This document shows positions 10,149 through 20,765 of a DNA stretch of 64,000 nucleotides, one piece after another (the stretch's first letter is position 1; each line of letters opens with the position of its first letter). The notes beneath the pieces are model-generated. The model saw only the letters and a list, made by a program, of their open reading frames with translations, had not been told where the DNA came from and did no database searches. Origin of the DNA: Achatina immaculata (Eukaryota > Mollusca > Gastropoda > Stylommatophora > Achatinidae); contig CM019713.1 of NCBI GenBank assembly GCA_009760885.1, positions 5,896,996-5,960,995 on the forward strand, in the 5' to 3' direction. The position numbers and the translations under genes were made by a program.

Positions 10149-11864
10149 TTTTCTGTTCTCCCGTCGAAGACATCTTGTCACACCACGTCAGTTAAATAAT
10201 AAAACTTAACAGTGGAGATTTCTGGACGTCCTCACTTGACAGTGTAAGATGGCCGGGCTTTTTTTTTTTCACTTGACAAGGGAGATAAGCGGCTTATAGC
10301 ACACGACCAAGTTTAAGAAAAAAAGATCTTCATTTGTTGATCCAGAATATAAGAGGAAGCAGCTTAGAACAATTTAAATGAAAGTAACCCCCAAAATAAA
10401 AAAAAAATCATACAGAAAACAGTCTTGAATAGGATTCTCGCTGTCAAACGTCGACTGCATCTCAAATAATATTCTGCGTAAAACGAATAATCTGCGTTTC
10501 TGATTTCTTTCTCCCGTTCTTGTAGTGATGTCAGCCAAAAAATTGATAGCTTTTATAGGAAACATCAATCAATAAGAGATTCGCTCATTCACTGTCCTTC
10601 CAGAGCCACTTTTCAGAGATCTTCAAGCTCTGGGGAGAAAGCCATTTTCTAGCGGACTCGGGTTTCAGACTTACTTTACTTACCTTACTTTATCCTTCTT
10701 CTTATACCGTGAACTGTCGAGGGGAGAAGGAACTGGCGTTGTTTTTTTTTTTTTTGGGGGGGGGGGAGCAAAATGACTGGCCTCAGTGACGGTCGTGTCA
10801 TAATTGACGAGTGTCTTTCCGATACCATCAATCCGTCTCCTTCTGGGTATTCCCCTTGATCTGTGTGTTGGAGTTCTTTGGCTGAACGCTCTCGCGTTGT
10901 AAGTTTCAGACTATTCTCAAGAAATGCAACTATCAGTAAAAGGTAAAGTAAAGATAGTTTTATTACACCACGGAAGGCACCTAGAGGATTTAGTGTTAGT
11001 GTCTTTATTTTCCTTGACCTGTGGACACAACAAGGGCAGACCAAGGCAAGGGTGACGTGACAACCTGGAAGAAGATCTGCGAGCCCTAGGAGGGGACAAC
11101 TGGCAGGAGAACGACTGGAAACAGAGAGAGTCGGAGACACGGCTTGTCTGCAGCAAAGAGCCGCAGCGGCTCTGATAGCTGAATGACGGCACGCAAGAAA
11201 GTGGTGCGCTCAAGCATCATGCCTGGCTCCTTTCTTTTCCTCAGCTCCTAAAGAAGATAGGTACTCGTTTCTTTAGCTCGGCGACTGAGACGCCTCTGGC
11301 TGGATTCGAACCATCGACCTTCGCCATGAGACTAGTGTACTAAACACTCCGCCACTGAGGCGCCAAGGTATAAGTAAAGATATAAGAGTAACTGACATAG
11401 AAAGATAATTACATCCTCCGTAGGAAGATAATTATATCAAGCGTATTCCCATATCCTGTTTCTATGAGTGAAACGTAAGGTTAAAAACAGCTCAGGGACA
11501 AAAATGCCAAATAAAATCGAGAGGAGAAAAGGAATACACCAACAATATATTCAAGACAACCTACGGAAGAAGACGAACTCTCTTACACTGGGAACTCAGT
11601 GGTGGTGCAGGATTTCTGCGTGGGCAGTGCTTGGTGTGGGACTTCTTCAGCCAGTTTAGGTGACACGAAGGCAACTCCCATGGCCATTTCTTAATCAGAG
11701 ACATCCAATAAAAGAAAAGGCCACTTTGCTATAGTAGTGATGTCATCCAAAACGATTCTGAAAAATGATCCATATGGAGGCGGGGGGGGGGAACATATGA
11801 AGACCCTGTCCGATTTGGCTATCAGCGACCCATATTTAACATGCAGATACCACAGATGTTGGAG
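10149..11864. repeat. 1.72-kb tandem duplication, copy 2
   Basis: Second copy of the block at 8430-10148. Its right end ('ACCACAGATGTTGGAG') leads into a family A fragment rather than a third copy. In copy 1 the same right end leads into copy 2, so the breakpoint is at this motif. Confidence 0.95.
10978..11366 (-). mobile_element. tRNA-derived SINE within duplication copy 2
   Basis: Duplicate of the SINE at 9262-9650, with a 2-bp deletion near the A-box side (GAGACTAG against GAGAGACTAG). Confidence 0.75.
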
Positions 11865-12300
11865 ACCTTGTCCCATCTCTCCGCTGGCACCACAGATAGC
11901 TTGGCTACCGAGCGGCGGTCGAGTCTGCCAAAAACTTATTGTACACCCCCAGCTTTTTAGCTTCACCCAGGGACTTAAAAACAGCCGCCCTACCCTCTCC
12001 CAATCCGGTCCGATTTTGTGCCTCAACATCTTCACCCTCTCCCAAGCCAACCCGATGTTGTGCCTCAACATCTTCACCCTCTCCCAAGCCAACCCGATGT
12101 TGTGCCTCAACATCTTCACCCTCTCCCAAGCCAACCCGATGTTGTGCCTCAACATCTTCACCCTCTCCCAAGCCAACCCGATGTTGTGCCTCAACATCTT
12201 CACCCTCTCCCAAGCCAACCCGATGTTGTGCCTCAACATCTTCACCCTCTCCCAATCCGGTCCGATGTTGTGCCTCAAAATCTTCACAGAACACTGGTAG
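11865..12300 (-). repeat. Family A fragment carrying a 42-bp minisatellite
   Basis: Minus-strand family A. 'CTTGTCCCATCTCTCCGCTG' and 'CTTCACCCAGGGACTTAAAA' correspond to family A sequence at 57026-57265 (same strand) and, inverted, to plus-strand copies at 28560 and 40080. The distal part is expanded into a tandem array. Confidence 0.75.
11991..12286. repeat. 42-bp minisatellite, about 7 copies
   Basis: The unit runs CCCTCTCCCAAGCCAACCCG, then ATGTTGTGCCTCAACATCTT, then CA. The outer units carry ATCCGGTCC variants and the five inner units look identical. Because 42 is a multiple of 3, several frames on both strands stay open. The overlapping 130-200-codon frames here are artefacts of the array. 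Confidence 0.95.
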
Positions 12301-12552
12301 CACTTCCAAGAACAAAATTCTTAAGAAGACTTAACCTCTTGGTTATGGCTCTACAATCTGCACTCTTCCGCCTGAATAATTGGGAAGGGATCAAAGCTTT
12401 TTTTTTTGTGTGCATAGTAGTGGATCCACCAAGAAGTCAGATAATGCAAGAAAACCAAGGTGACACACTTCCAACTGAATTCATTACTTCAGTATCTCAA
12501 CATCGTCGGCTGGTAAGTTCGTAGCTGCATGAAACTAGACGACAAAAGCAAC
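12301..12552. other. Unassigned spacer between two minisatellites
   Basis: No gene or repeat recognised. A T9 tract lies near 12400. Confidence 0.5.
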
Positions 12553-13078
12553 AACAGAAACATCAGCACCAAGCACACCAACAACACCAGCACCAAGCAC
12601 ACAAACAATACCAACACCAAGCATACAAACAATACCAACACCAAGCACACAAACAACACCAACACCAAGCACACAAACAATACCAACACCAAGCACACAA
12701 ACAACACCAACACCAAGCACGCAAACAATACCAACACCAAGCACACAAACAATACCAACACCAAGCACACCAACAACACCAGCGCCAAGCACACAAACAA
12801 TACCAGCACCAAGCACACCAACAACACCAGCGCCAAGCACACAAACAATACCAGCACCAAGCACACCAACAACACCAGCGCCAAGCACACAAACAACACC
12901 AACACCAAGCACACAAACAATACCAACACCAAGCACACAAACAATACCAACACCAAGCACACAAACAATACCAACACCAATCACACAAACAACACCAACA
13001 CCAAGCACACAAACAACACCAACACCAAGCACACAAACAATACCAACACCAAGCACACAAACAACACCAGCATCACCA
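12553..13078. repeat. 24-bp minisatellite, about 22 copies
   Basis: The unit is close to ACCAAGCACACAAACAATAC plus CAAC, with AACACC/AATACC and CAAC/CAGC variants. A CAGC-rich block spans 12770-12890. Twenty-four is divisible by 3, so five overlapping open frames cross it (Asn/Thr/Lys/His-rich on plus, Val/Leu/Cys-rich on minus). None looks like a gene. Confidence 0.95.
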
Positions 13079-13350
13079 ACAAAAAGCCTTCGCTCACAGA
13101 GTAAAGAAGTACGTTTACTGACGTAAAGTTACGTATAAAATGTTTATTATACTCAAAGATGGGATTCTCGTATTCCGCAATGTTTATATTTCTCATTTCT
13201 TGAGATAAGCCGACTCCAGCGGTCTGAAACAGAAGTGGTTCTAGACAGCGCAACAAATTATTCACAAGAACCAGCTTACCGGATATTACGTTATACTTGC
13301 TCGCTCAGCACTTTCAAAATGTGAAAATCAAACACAGACGTAGAAGACAG

Positions 13351-13354
13351 AGAA

Positions 13355-13409
<55 letters not shown>
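13351..13409. repeat. (GA)n microsatellite
   Basis: A nearly pure GA tract. Confidence 0.95.
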
Positions 13410-13411
<2 letters not shown>

Positions 13412-13850
13412 TATATCTTATTTAAAAGTAACTTCTGGAGCCTGACAACTGATCGTGGAATAAGCGAAGAGAAAATATACAATTTCTGAGACAGAATACG
13501 GGACAAATTACGTCTCTTTTGCTTATTCTATAATTTTTGCTCTTTTCTAAGCGACTATGGGATATGTGGGGAAAAAAAGGATTGAAAGGATTAACCCTTG
13601 AAAATGGTGAAGGTTTCGTCTCAGAAAAGTGCTGAAAAAAAAACTAATACTACCATAGCTATTTAACTCTTTCATTCCAGAATTGTTTTCTTCTGCTGTC
13701 CCAGAATAAATTGTGATATAAGGACACTGGAGGGAAGCTAATCTATAATTTAAAAACATATGTAAGACTGGAAATGTGGCGTTCTTATCATTTATTTAAA
13801 CTATGCGAAAAAGGTGCACCAGCTCCGCTTGTCTTGTTATGGAGCAAAAA
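13410..13850. other. Unassigned non-coding stretch
   Basis: AT-rich unique-looking sequence. The minus frame at 13547-13759 has no recognisable domain. Confidence 0.5.
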
Positions 13851-13854
13851 GCAT

Positions 13855-14030
13855 TAAGTGGGTAATTAAATAGCTGATTGGTTGCCTGGGTATTTGGATG
13901 AGTAGTTGAATTGGTTAGTTGGGTGAGTGGGTAGTTGGTTTGGTGACTGGGTAGTCAGGTAGCTGGATAATCGGATGGCTGATCTGTTGGTTAATTGGAT
14001 GGCTGGGTAGTTAGCTGGGTGGTTTTGATG
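13855..14030. repeat. Degenerate GGTTGG/GGATGG-type tandem repeat
   Basis: Irregular repetition of motifs such as 'TGGTTGG', 'TGGGTAGTTGG' and 'TGGATGGCTGG', with variable 12-20 bp spacing. It looks like an old, eroded minisatellite. Confidence 0.6.
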
Positions 14031-14044
14031 TTTCTTCATTGCTT

Positions 14045-14233
14045 TCTTTCAGCCCCCGAGTTGAGCTAAAAACCAGGCTGTGTGCAATAATTATTTGGCG
14101 CACTCCCCCGCCATGGTGGGGATCCCAGCCCCGTTAGCCAGACTAGGCCTGTTACTGGGGGTACCAATAGTGATGTGGAACAGGATCTTGGTTAGCTATG
14201 GTTTGCCAAACCTGACTCAAATAGGACAGCGTC
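14045..14233 (+). repeat. Family A fragment
   Basis: It contains 'CCGTTAGCCAGACTAGGCCT', 'GGGGGTACCAATAGTGATGT' and 'TTAGCTATGGTTTGCCAAAC'. These align in the same order with 28630-28720, 40100-40200 and 40305-40400. It holds a single copy of the segment that is amplified to about 26 copies at 56121-57021. Confidence 0.75.
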
Positions 14234-14237
14234 TTAG

Positions 14238-14427
14238 TGTAAGGAATAGAGAAGCTCATAGTTACCTGGGTTAGTTGGCAACCCTAAGAGTAGGAATAAC
14301 GGGCCAGTTACCGTTCAGTTTACAGAGGTGCGCAACTCTGAGAAAACTGACCGGTAACGGACCCATTATTCTTACTCTTAGGGTTGCCATAGAAACCAGG
14401 TAACCATGAGCTTATCTATTCCCTACA
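14238..14427. mobile_element. 190-bp fold-back MITE
   Basis: The left arm begins TGTAAGGAATAGAGAAGCTC. The reverse complement of the right end begins TGTAGGGAATAGATAAGCTC, and the similarity continues for about 85-90 bp with a very short loop near 14330. TTAG lies directly outside both ends (14234-14237 and 14428-14431), a possible 4-bp target duplication. It is inserted at the edge of a family A fragment and has no coding capacity. Confidence 0.85.
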
Positions 14428-14898
14428 TTAGGACCCCACCCCTCTCCCCTTAACAGAAATCGACAAGAAAGAGATAACCTGGAATAGTCCCCAAAGAAAC
14501 AAATGGAACCTCTCATTAACATTCAGTGCGTCTTTCGTATTTGTCTAACGGTGCAGTCCCGGCAAGTACAGTCCGGGAACTTTCCGATACCACAACGTTT
14601 GCATAACATATTTGTATTAGCTCATGTAGAATGTCTGGAACAGATCGAAGGTTGTATGATAAAGGGCAGAATATCAGACGAGCCTGCCTGCCAAATTTTC
14701 CACCCTTTGCAAAATAAAGTTCGTTCTTTCGTTCGTTTACGCGTTCACAAAGCAAAATTTACGTGTACGTTATCTTTTTAGGTCTCCCTGCTACAGGCAG
14801 GTGCGAGCTTCTTTGTTTATGCGCAGAGATTTTTGTACATGCTTTGTTTCTCTCATTTTTCGTTCACAGCTCTTTTATATTATCTCGATATCTCCTTA

Positions 14899-15195
14899 AT
14901 GGCGGCCTGGTTGGCTGAGTGATTAGGTGCTTGGTCTACCAATCCGGTGCTACCGGGTTCAAGTCCCAGCTGTAGGGATTTTTATCTGGCACCGCCACAC
15001 CAAAAAATGCCTCGGGGTTCACCCAGTCTCTAAAAAAAAATGAGTACCAGAGAAATCTGAGAAGGTAAATGCGTTCAGGCGTGATACAGACCACATCACA
15101 CTTTCACGTGCTGAAGGTCTTGGAAATATGGATCTAACACAACAACACAGCATCCCCAATTTTCCTTAATGGAAAAAGGGAATTGTAGCTTTACC
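14899..15195 (+). mobile_element. tRNA-derived SINE, subfamily 2
   Basis: The head has an A box (TGGCTGAGTGATTAGG) and a perfect B box (GGTTCAAGTCCC, about 14956-14967) in a ~73-nt tRNA-like region. The body includes 'ATCTGGCACCGCCACACC', 'CGGGGTTCACCCAGTCTCTA' and 'GATACAGACCACATCACACT'. The closest relative in the window is the minus-strand copy at 58285-58558. RNA polymerase III transcription is the family norm; activity here is unknown. Confidence 0.85.
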
Positions 15196-15489
15196 TTATC
15201 TTCCACCTACTGAGCATTATCTGCATTGAATCTTGCGTATCTAGTTTTACATTTTTTTTTAGTTGTCTATGACTTAACATTTATTTTATATGGATCTATG
15301 AATTTCGTTTCGTTCCATTATATGGAATCCATATTGAAGTCTGCGTTGTTTACTATGCACTTTTCATTACTCTGTGACTTTTTAGATGATGGTTTTTCTT
15401 TATAAACTCCTCTATAATTCGTGTGAAGACTTTTTTGCCGTTTGATGCCATATAATTTCATGTGATTGTACGTTATGGCAGATGTCAGC

Positions 15490-15490
15490 T

Positions 15491-15526
<36 letters not shown>

Positions 15527-15590
15527 GAAAGAGAAAAAAAAAAGAGAGAGAGAGACAGAGAAAGAGAAAAAAAAGAGAGAGAGAGAGAGC
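15490..15590. repeat. GA/GACA microsatellite
   Basis: (GA)n, (GACA)n and A8 blocks, with a partial ~36-bp internal duplication. Confidence 0.9.
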
Positions 15591-15861
15591 TTTTATTACA
15601 AGCATATATGCTTTGCTTGTTTGTTTGAAAAGAATAATGAGTACTTTTCGGGCGACTATATACAAGTTTTATTTTTGTGGGAAAGAAATATGGAACAGTA
15701 CACGTATAAAACCTGCTGATGTATTGTTTAAAGTAAGATAATGGACTTACTGTTTTCAATCGTACTGTTTTCAATCGTTCAGATCATCTACAGAGATGCC
15801 GTAAGTCATCAACATCTTCATGATTCTGTCAGTGGTACAGAATTTCTATACCAGACTCATC

Positions 15862-15970
15862 ATCATCATGTGCCGTGCCGACTGGCGTTGGCTATTATGC
15901 TTCTCCAGAGTATCCGATCCTTCATGCAGGCCATCAGCTCAGTTGGACTAGAGGACAATTTTGCTGTGAT
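15862..15970 (-). pseudogene. LINE C-terminus with (ATG)n tail
   Basis: The minus strand reads, without a break, 'SSPTELMACMKDRILWRSI' and then 'IANASRHGT' before a run of TGA codons from the (ATG)n tail at the left edge. This is the usual C-terminal block (DR-LWRS-I-N--RHGT) of a LINE. An oppositely oriented copy of the same end sits at 20200-20300. Confidence 0.75.
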
Positions 15971-16180
15971 CAGGAGGTTATTTTGTTCTATTCCTTCGAT
16001 CTTGTATTCCTTGTATTCCTTGTATTCGATGGCAATTTATATGTGTGCTATTTTCTGTAGTTACGGAATATTAGTATTCTTTCATCTCGGTTTCGATGAG
16101 GGCGAGTCAAAACCTAACGGCAAATCTAGGGAATAACAGTGAAACATATATAAAAAGACTCAAGGACGAGATAAACTCAT

Positions 16181-19148
16181 TCAATCAATCAAGTGCCGCG
16201 TGGCGTAGGCGATCATTTCTCTCAACAATTCCCTGTCTTTAGACTTGATTATAAGATCCGCCGGTGACTTTCTTCCTAGCCACACTGACAGCCCATCCAG
16301 TAACTTCTCTCTCTCTCTCTTTTTCTCTCTCTCTCTCTCTGTCTTCCTCTGTATCTTCTTCCCTCAGTTTTTCCAGTTGCCACAATGTGTTCCAGTTTTT
16401 CTATTCTCAGAAAATGTCCTATAAATCTCATTTGTCTGCCTCTGATCTTTGCTGTAATTTGCTTTTTAACTCCAGCCTCTCTTAAGACTTCTTCGTTGGC
16501 TTTCTTAGCTGTTCATGGTACCTTCGACATCCTTCTTATGAACCACATTTCCATGGCCTCCATTTCTCGCTGTACTCTCTTACTCATGGACCATGCTTCA
16601 CGTTCATAAAACAAACTGGCTCGATGTAATATTTAAGTACTCGGAATCTTGTTTCCAGTGATACGGATCTGTTGCACAAGACGTGTCTCATTGTCTGGAA
16701 TGCTGACTTGGCCTGGGCACTTCTGCTTTTTATTTCGTTGTGATATTTCCCATCAGCTGTTATAATTATTCCTAAGTACTTGAACTTATCAACTTGTTTC
16801 AGATTTGTGCCATCGATGGTAATGCTACATTTTGGTGGTATTCTTTTCTTTGAGATGACCATCACTTCAGTCTTTCTTTTATTCAGGCTGAGACTTTTAC
16901 TTTTACTTTCATGAACCACGATGTCCAGAAGGGCCTGTAGCTCTCCTTCACTTTTAGCAATCAGGACTGTGTCGTCTGCATATCTTAAGTTGTTAAGGTT
17001 ATACCCGCCACTTGATATTCCTGGTAAGCTCTCTATATTTCTCATTATGTTTTCGCTGTACAAGGAGAAGAGGTCAGTAAATAGAACACATCCTTGTCTC
17101 ACTCTCAATTTTATGTCTTGGAGTGCTCCTATTTAGCTCTCAACCTTCATTGGTGCTGATTGTTGCCAGTATATGTTTTTGATGAGTTTCAGATCTATCT
17201 CATCTACGTTTGACGTCTTCCTGCATTCTTATAATTTATGTGTGTCTTACTTTATCGAATGCTTTACAGTAGTCTATGAAACATAAGTATAGGTCCGTCT
17301 TTTCTTCTAATGATCTTTCCACCATTGTTCTCAGTATAATATACGTGTGCCTTTTCTTCGACGAAGCCAAACTGTTCTTCAACGATTTCTTGTTTTATTT
17401 TGCCACTGACTCTTCTCATAACAATAAGAAGCAGGATTTTGGTAACATGGCTCATAAGACTAATGATTCGATGGTCTTCAGATTCAACTGCACCTTATTT
17501 CTTTGGTAGGGCAATGAAAATTGATTGCAATAGGTCTGATGGGACATAGTTACTGTTATAGATGTCATTCAGCAATCTGGTAATTAATTCTATGCTTCCA
17601 ATTCTTCCTTGGTGATTTTATCTGGTCCTGATGCTTTGTTGTTCTTCATGTGTTTGATGGCTTCTTCCACTTCTGTTTTTAATATGGAGGCCCTTCATTA
17701 TTATTTCGTATATCTATTTCGCTTCTATTGTCCTCATAGAGTTCTCTAATGTATTCGCTCCATCTTGCTATTATTTCATCTCTGTCCATTACTGTATGCC
17801 CCTCCTTTGACTTCAGGCAACCAGTCTTGTGGTATGCCCTTTTGTTTGTTAACTCCTTCATTTGTTTGTACATATCTCTTGCGTTTCCATGATGGTGTGT
17901 CTCTGTTTCATTACATTTCTTATTTAATCACTCTTCTTTAGCTTTATTGCATTTGTGTCTTATTTCTTTATTTATTTTGTCATATTCATCTTTATCTTCC
18001 TTAAGACTTCTTCTTTTTAGCTGCAAAATTTATCTGTCATCCACCCCTATTTAGAGTGTCGTTTATTTAGAGGTAGGATTTCGATAGATGTTTGCTGAAT
18101 AGAGTCTTTAAGCATATTCCATTGTTCATCAATCGTTTCAATCTTCTCTATAGCATTATACCTATTATGTACTATGGTCCTGTATTGTTCTTGTAGTGCT
18201 TTATCTTTCCGAAACATCTCTCTATCTAGTTATTTGCTTTTAGCTGCTACCTTCAACCTCTTTAGCCTGATTCTCACTTTTCCTATGGGTGGGATGTGGT
18301 CACTATTGCAATCTGCGCTTGGTCTTGTTTTCACAGATATTAGCGAGTTCCTGAATCTTCTGTTGATCATAATGTAATCTATCTGGTTACGTATGTTATT
18401 AAGTGGGGCTTTTCCATGTCAATAGTCGCCTTGGATGTTGTTGAAACCAAGGATTTCCTATTTTCATTTTATTCTTTTTTTCCCACTCAATCAACACACC
18501 CCCCCCCCTCTTGTATTTCTGATATCTAGTCCATACCTGCCAGTAGCTTCATTGTCTTGTTCAGTCCCTACTTTCGCGTTTAAATCACCTAGCACAAAGT
18601 TTACTTTCCACGGTTTTCACTGTTTCACTACCATGTTCAGATTGTTGTAAAATTCTTTTATCACATCATTAGAGCTTTCTGAAGTTGGTGCGTATACTTG
18701 GATGAGATTTGTGTCTACTGGGTGGCCCTGTAATTTAACCATTAACACTCTGTCCGATGTGCACCAGAAACCTTTTATGGTTCTTGCTGTCTTCTTATCC
18801 AGTATTATGCCAACTCCATTTCTACGCTGGTTTCTCCCCGGAATATATTATTTTGAAGTCTTTCTGATCTCTGCTTCCTGCTCCAGTCCATCTCATTTCA
18901 CATAAACCAAGGATGTTAATTTCCATTCTTTTCATTTCTTGTTCGATGTTTTCCAGTTTTCCAAGCTCTGTTAGTGTTCTAATGTTCCATGCTGCAATTA
19001 CTGTGGTGTTATTTGTGTTTTCTTTGCGTACAGTAGTTGGATGACGATCTGGTATCACCTGTCGCACGTGACAGTCCCTACCGGACGAGGTGGTTCCACT
19101 GGAGCTCCCATTAACGTCGTTATGATTCGAGGAATTGTGGATTGTCAT
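16181..19148 (-). pseudogene. Nearly full-length, inactivated LINE (endonuclease plus reverse transcriptase)
   Basis: The minus strand encodes, in order, an apurinic endonuclease-like N-terminus and a reverse transcriptase. The endonuclease shows 'AAWNIRTLTELGKLE' and 'ILGLCEMRWTGAG' at 18822-19040, 'GIILDKKTARTIKGFWC' near 18800 and 'NFVLGDLNAKVG' near 18590. The RT contributes 'LRYADDTVLIAKSEGEL' with the YADD catalytic motif near 16980, then 'KYLGIIITADGKYHNEIK'. The C-terminus runs to 'KDRELLREMIAYATRHLID' and a stop at 16181-16183. At about 990 codons it is close to normal ORF2 length for a single-ORF RTE-like LINE. Frameshifts and stops in the middle (about 17100-18800) inactivate it. 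A CT tract at 16306-16341 lies in frame inside the C-terminus. The exact clade is inferred. Confidence 0.9.
16306..16341. repeat. (CT)n microsatellite inside LINE coding sequence
   Basis: On the coding strand it reads as an Arg-Glu/Lys run between 'GRRYRGRQR' and 'KLLDGLSVWLGRK', and the frame is kept on both sides. Confidence 0.85.
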
Positions 19149-19545
19149 GATTGTTCTTGGGAATGTACAGTGTTGGTTTCCCCTTGCCTTCCACCGGTTT
19201 GTTTATGGTTTACTCCACTAACCTTTGACTCTGGCCAGAGCCTACCCTACAAGGCAGCAGGAGGTTTGAAACCAGAGTTTTCCTTCTTCAAGATGAGCTG
19301 CCAACAGAGGCTAACGAGTCTCATCTACCCGAAGCGTCTGGTTTTCAGGCGCCAGGTACTCGCTTTTCGCCCCTTCTCCTATCAGTTTGAACAATTCCGC
19401 CACGAGAAGGCCAGGAGCTGGACTTGGACTACCAGAGGCTATTTGAGACGCACGCCTTTGGGACACTTAATTGGAGTGAAATTGAAATATCCTCCACCCC
19501 ACCTCTGGCTATTACAATCCTTGGGACCGCGAGTTAAAAAGTCTT
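19149..19545 (-). mobile_element. Probable 5' region of the minus-strand LINE
   Basis: Sequence directly upstream of the LINE start. On the minus strand it includes 'GGCGCCTGAAAACCAGACGC' and 'GGTAGATGAGACTCGTTAGC'. The 19275-19460 part resembles 5380-5570. Calling it a 5' UTR rests on position only. Confidence 0.5.
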
Positions 19546-19559
19546 TTTTTTTCCACATA

Positions 19560-19642
19560 CGAAGGTGAGTCCAAAAAGTGACAACAAATCAGGACACGCA
19601 ATCACCGGAAGATTTTCTGCGGTTATTTTTGACTCACCTTTG
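19560..19642. mobile_element. 83-bp mariner-like MITE
   Basis: The left end is CGAAGGTGAGTCCAAAAAGT. The reverse complement of the right end is CAAAGGTGAGTCAAAAATAA. TA flanks both sides (19558-19559 and 19643-19644). Terminal GGTGAGTC-AAAA motifs are typical of mariner TIRs. It is too short to encode anything. Confidence 0.8.
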
Positions 19643-19759
19643 TAGAATACATTTTTGCTTTTTTCTGCAAGGCTATGTGGCTTATTTCTACACTTATCTT
19701 TTAGTTTTGGGGAGTTACGAAAAGTCATTTGTCACATGTTTTCTCATTCTGATCGATTT

Positions 19760-19875
19760 CTGGTTTCCTCTCTCTCTCCCCCTCTCTCTCTCTCCTCTCT
19801 CCCTCTCTCTCCTCTCTCTCCCTCTCTCTCCTCTCTCTCCATTTCTCTCTCCCTCTCTCTCTCTCTTTCTCTCGT
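19760..19875. repeat. (CT)n-rich microsatellite
   Basis: CT repeats with CC interruptions. It immediately follows the 3' end of the minus-strand LINE fragment at 19876, so it may be that element's tail. Confidence 0.9.
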
Positions 19876-20165
19876 CCCTTCAGTGCCCAAGACACACGGG
19901 GCTGGTGGCAGCAAGAGATTCCCACTTCTGTCGGTCCTTCGCCATCTTCTTGGCTGTCTCACGTTTCAGTGCTTTGTTTACCAGCACTGTCTCTGTGCTA
20001 CGTCTCCGTGTCTCTTTTTGTCGTGCCATGCCTCTTTTGCCCTGTGGAGTCCCACAGAAGGCTCGTGGTAAGTATAGGTCTGTCATTCTCATAATGTGGT
20101 CATTCCACTGCCACCTTCCCCTGTCAGCCACTGTCGGCTTTGGTGTCATGTCTGTCTCTCTTAAC
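19876..20165 (-). pseudogene. LINE C-terminal fragment
   Basis: The minus strand reads 'RGRWQWNDHIMRMTDLYLP' then 'GKRGMARQKETRRRSTETV' and 'KKMAKDRQKWESLAATSP'. This matches the usual pattern 'W-GH--RM....P--A--G...GKR--GRPK-TWRR..E.....A.DR..W' of LINE C-termini. It belongs to a different lineage from the 16181-19148 copy. Confidence 0.75.
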
Positions 20166-20194
20166 AAGAGCTGATTACTGATGGGGTTTTGGCC

Positions 20195-20268
20195 AGAACA
20201 CTCTTTTATCTTGCGTATATCGTGTACTCTGGAGAAGCATAATAACCAACGCCAGTCGGCACGGCACC

Positions 20269-20301
<33 letters not shown>

Positions 20302-20302
20302 G
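20195..20302 (+). pseudogene. LINE 3' terminus with (TGA)n tail
   Basis: The plus strand reads 'RVLWRSIITNASRHGT' followed by stops from a (TGA)n tail at 20270-20302. It is the same terminus as at 15862-15970 but in the opposite orientation. The two ends bracket the 16-20 kb LINE cluster. Confidence 0.75.
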
Positions 20303-20619
20303 ACACTTAGTTTGGAAGGTGTCAAATGTACGTGCGTTTGTACGTGTCACTTTCCAGTATTATGTTTTTAGTTACCAGCTCCATGGCCACCCCTTTTACA
20401 GGAAGGAGAATTCAAACCCGCCTGTATAAAATGAAAACTGCCCAAGTCCCACTTTACAATAAATAAATAGACAGATAAATAAGTTAAATAAATAATCTCC
20501 AAAAACTCCAGAAAACATCATGAAAACCCATACTCTCCACTGAAGCGAAAGAATTCAAATATGCCTCTCTCTCTCTCCTCCCCCCACCCCCCTCTCTCCC
20601 GGGAGAAGAGCATAGATAG

Positions 20620-20765
20620 AAAATTGCGGAGGATACCTGAAGAACTCCTGCTGAGGATAAGGTTCGTGGAGGCAATCCATCTTCTTGTCTGGATGACTGA
20701 GCATAAGAGACTAAATAAAGAACAAGAAGAAGAAGAAGCAGAAGAAAAATAATAATAAGAAGAAT
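20620..20765 (+). mobile_element. Possible LINE 3' end with (GAA)n tail
   Basis: 'GAGGATAAGGTTCGTGGAGG' is followed by a GAA-rich tail at 20720-20740. The arrangement resembles the (GAA)n-tailed RNase H LINE ends at 6836 and 35635, but no coding motif is clear. Confidence 0.35.

Noticed and set aside
11691..12524. Open frames of 130-200 codons on both strands around the 42-bp repeat
   Set aside because: The repeat length is a multiple of three and the peptides consist of the repeat plus random ends.
12489..13104. Several 150-190-codon frames rich in Asn/Thr/Lys/His or Leu/Val/Cys
   Set aside because: They translate a 24-bp tandem array whose length is divisible by three, so most frames stay open. 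No non-repetitive protein sequence extends beyond the array.
14899..14975. Functional tRNA gene
   Set aside because: A and B boxes are present, but the sequence continues into a SINE body shared with 58285-58558. The acceptor stem does not pair convincingly.
19725..19962. Arg/Glu-rich frame as a coiled-coil protein
   Set aside because: It is only the reverse strand of the CT-rich microsatellite.
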